Origin: Bacteroidales bacterium
GTDB taxonomy: Bacteria > Bacteroidota > Bacteroidia > Bacteroidales > UBA1402
Direction: 5' to 3'
NCBI GenBank assembly: GCA_012511135.1
Contig: JAAZGQ010000289.1
Span: 1-7,546, forward strand
Length of the DNA: 7,546 nt
Shown here: in pieces, positions 6,462-7,546 of the stretch
How the letters are laid out: every line of letters starts with the position of its first letter
Numbering within the stretch: position 1 is the first letter of the stretch
Translations under genes and position numbers: made by a program
The notes under the pieces: model-generated
Database searches by the model: none
Seen by the model: the letters and a program-made list of their open reading frames with translations, nothing else
Told to the model about the DNA's origin: nothing

Positions 6462-7546
6462 GTGTCAACTAACATAAACAATACCCCCTTAATGAAACAA
6501 TATTTTAGCGTCAAGGCTAAATACCCGGACGCTATATTATTGTTCAGGGTTGGTGATTTTTATGAAACCTACGGCAAAGATGCAGTTATAGCCGTTGAAA
6601 TTTTAAACATTGCCCTTACGTCCAAAGCCAACGGTCCTGCCGGAAAAATAGAAATGGCAGGATTTCCCTTTCATGCGCTGGATACCTATCTACCAAAATT
6701 GGTGAGGGCAGGCAAGAGGGTGGCTATTTGTGACCAGCTCGAAGATCCCAAAAAAACTAAGACTCTGGTTAAAAGAGGGGTTACAGAATTAGTAACTCCC
6801 GGAGTTTCCACCAACGAGGCGGTATTGAATCACGGTGAAAACAATTTTCTGGCAGCCTTACATTTTGATCAAAAAAGAGCAGGAGTGGCCTTTTTTGATA
6901 TATCAACCGCTGAATTTCTTACCGCCGAGGGTAGTATTGAATACATTGATAAATTACTGAGTTCTTTCAATCCCAAAGAAATTTTATACGAACGAAGCAA
7001 ACGTTCTCTTTTTCAAAAAACCTTTCATCACAAAGGGGCCCGATTTGAAATGGAAGATTGGGTTTATACCGGGGAGTCGGCACAAACTCGTTTGTTGAAA
7101 CATTTTCAAACGACCAGCCTCAAAGGTTTTGGCATACAAAATATGCCCCTGGCCATAATAGCTTCTGCTTCGGTTCTTTACTATATGGATATGACCCAGC
7201 ATTTGCAGTTGGGGCATATACAGCAAATTGCCCGGATTGATGAAGATAATTACCTCCGTTTAGACCGATATACCATACGCAACCTGGAATTGTGCAGCAC
7301 CATCAATCAGGAAGGCAAAAGCCTTTTGGATATTCTGGACAAAACCTGCACGCCTATGGGAAAGCGCCAGCTGAGGCGATGGATATTGTTTCCGCTTAAA
7401 GACAAACAGGCCATAGAATCCAGGCAAGAGGTGGTGGCTTTCTTTATGACCAGGAATGAAATTCATCAATATGTCAAAGAGCGCTTAAGTCTGGTAGGCG
7501 ATCTGGAGCGTATAGTGTCCAAAGTGGCCGTGGGCAGAGTGTCACC
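6462..7546 (+). CDS. mutS: DNA mismatch repair protein MutS, N-terminal part (3' end outside window)
   Basis: MutS recognises base mismatches and small loops and starts methyl-independent or methyl-directed repair with MutL. The visible 361 codons cover the mismatch-binding domain I, connector domain II and the start of core domain III of a protein usually about 870 residues long; the ATPase lies beyond the right edge. Domain I has the mismatch-wedge Phe-x-Glu motif in RVGDFYET (Phe33, Glu35), then SKANG, EMAGFPFHALDTYLPKLV, KRVAICDQLEDPK and VTPGVS. Domain III segments include RLDRYTIRNLEL and VGDLERIVSKVAVGRVS. I start at GTG 6462 because it restores the segment before the internal ATG at 6492 (TPLMKQY), which resembles the TP-MKQY beginning of other Bacteroidetes MutS proteins. 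The gene has its own promoter at 6404-6435 and no Shine-Dalgarno sequence. Confidence 0.97.
   Translation, partial: MSTNINNTPLMKQYFSVKAKYPDAILLFRVGDFYETYGKDAVIAVEILNIALTSKANGPAGKIEMAGFPFHALDTYLPKLVRAGKRVAICDQLEDPKKTKTLVKRGVTELVTPGVSTNEAVLNHGENNFLAALHFDQKRAGVAFFDISTAEFLTAEGSIEYIDKLLSSFNPKEILYERSKRSLFQKTFHHKGARFEMEDWVYTGESAQTRLLKHFQTTSLKGFGIQNMPLAIIASASVLYYMDMTQHLQLGHIQQIARIDEDNYLRLDRYTIRNLELCSTINQEGKSLLDILDKTCTPMGKRQLRRWILFPLKDKQAIESRQEVVAFFMTRNEIHQYVKERLSLVGDLERIVSKVAVGRVS

Noticed and set aside
6984..7469. Open frames antisense to or out of frame with mutS
   Set aside because: MutS reads without interruption through this stretch, so these are shadow frames.

Overview
The window looks like chromosomal DNA of a Bacteroidetes bacterium. 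The MutS sequence reads like Bacteroidetes MutS throughout. The third gene looks like a PCMD-domain protein, a family I know mainly from this phylum. There is a perfect Bacteroidetes-type -7 promoter element (TAnnTTTG) ahead of mutS and another ahead of queH, and the starts lack Shine-Dalgarno sequences. I cannot name a genus.

Layout. Positions 1-4628 (minus strand) are the first 1542 codons of a very large alpha-2-macroglobulin family lipoprotein; its C-terminus lies beyond the left edge. Directly upstream, overlapping it by 4 bases, is queH (4625-5257, minus), the iron-sulfur epoxyqueuosine reductase that performs the last step of queuosine synthesis. The two probably form one transcript from a promoter at 5269-5276. 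Divergent from them is a secreted protein of about 238 residues (5326-6042, plus) resembling the PCMD family. A non-coding spacer (6043-6461) follows, then the first 361 codons of mutS (plus strand, running off the right edge).

The spacer is the most interesting part. By direct count, GC is 75 of 360 bases (21%) over 6061-6420. It holds six TCAACA/TGTTGA cores, including two perfect copies of the DnaA-box-like 9-mer TTATCAACA and several one-mismatch copies. A stretch of about 13% GC lies between two box groups, and there are overlapping inverted repeats close to the mutS promoter. This fits a chromosomal replication origin (oriC) or another DnaA-binding regulatory locus; I put it forward as a candidate only.

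The genes do not form one pathway: a periplasmic protease-trapping protein, tRNA modification, a secreted protein of unknown function and mismatch repair. I found no tRNA, rRNA, CRISPR array, insertion sequence or phage gene, and no clear undescribed multi-gene system.
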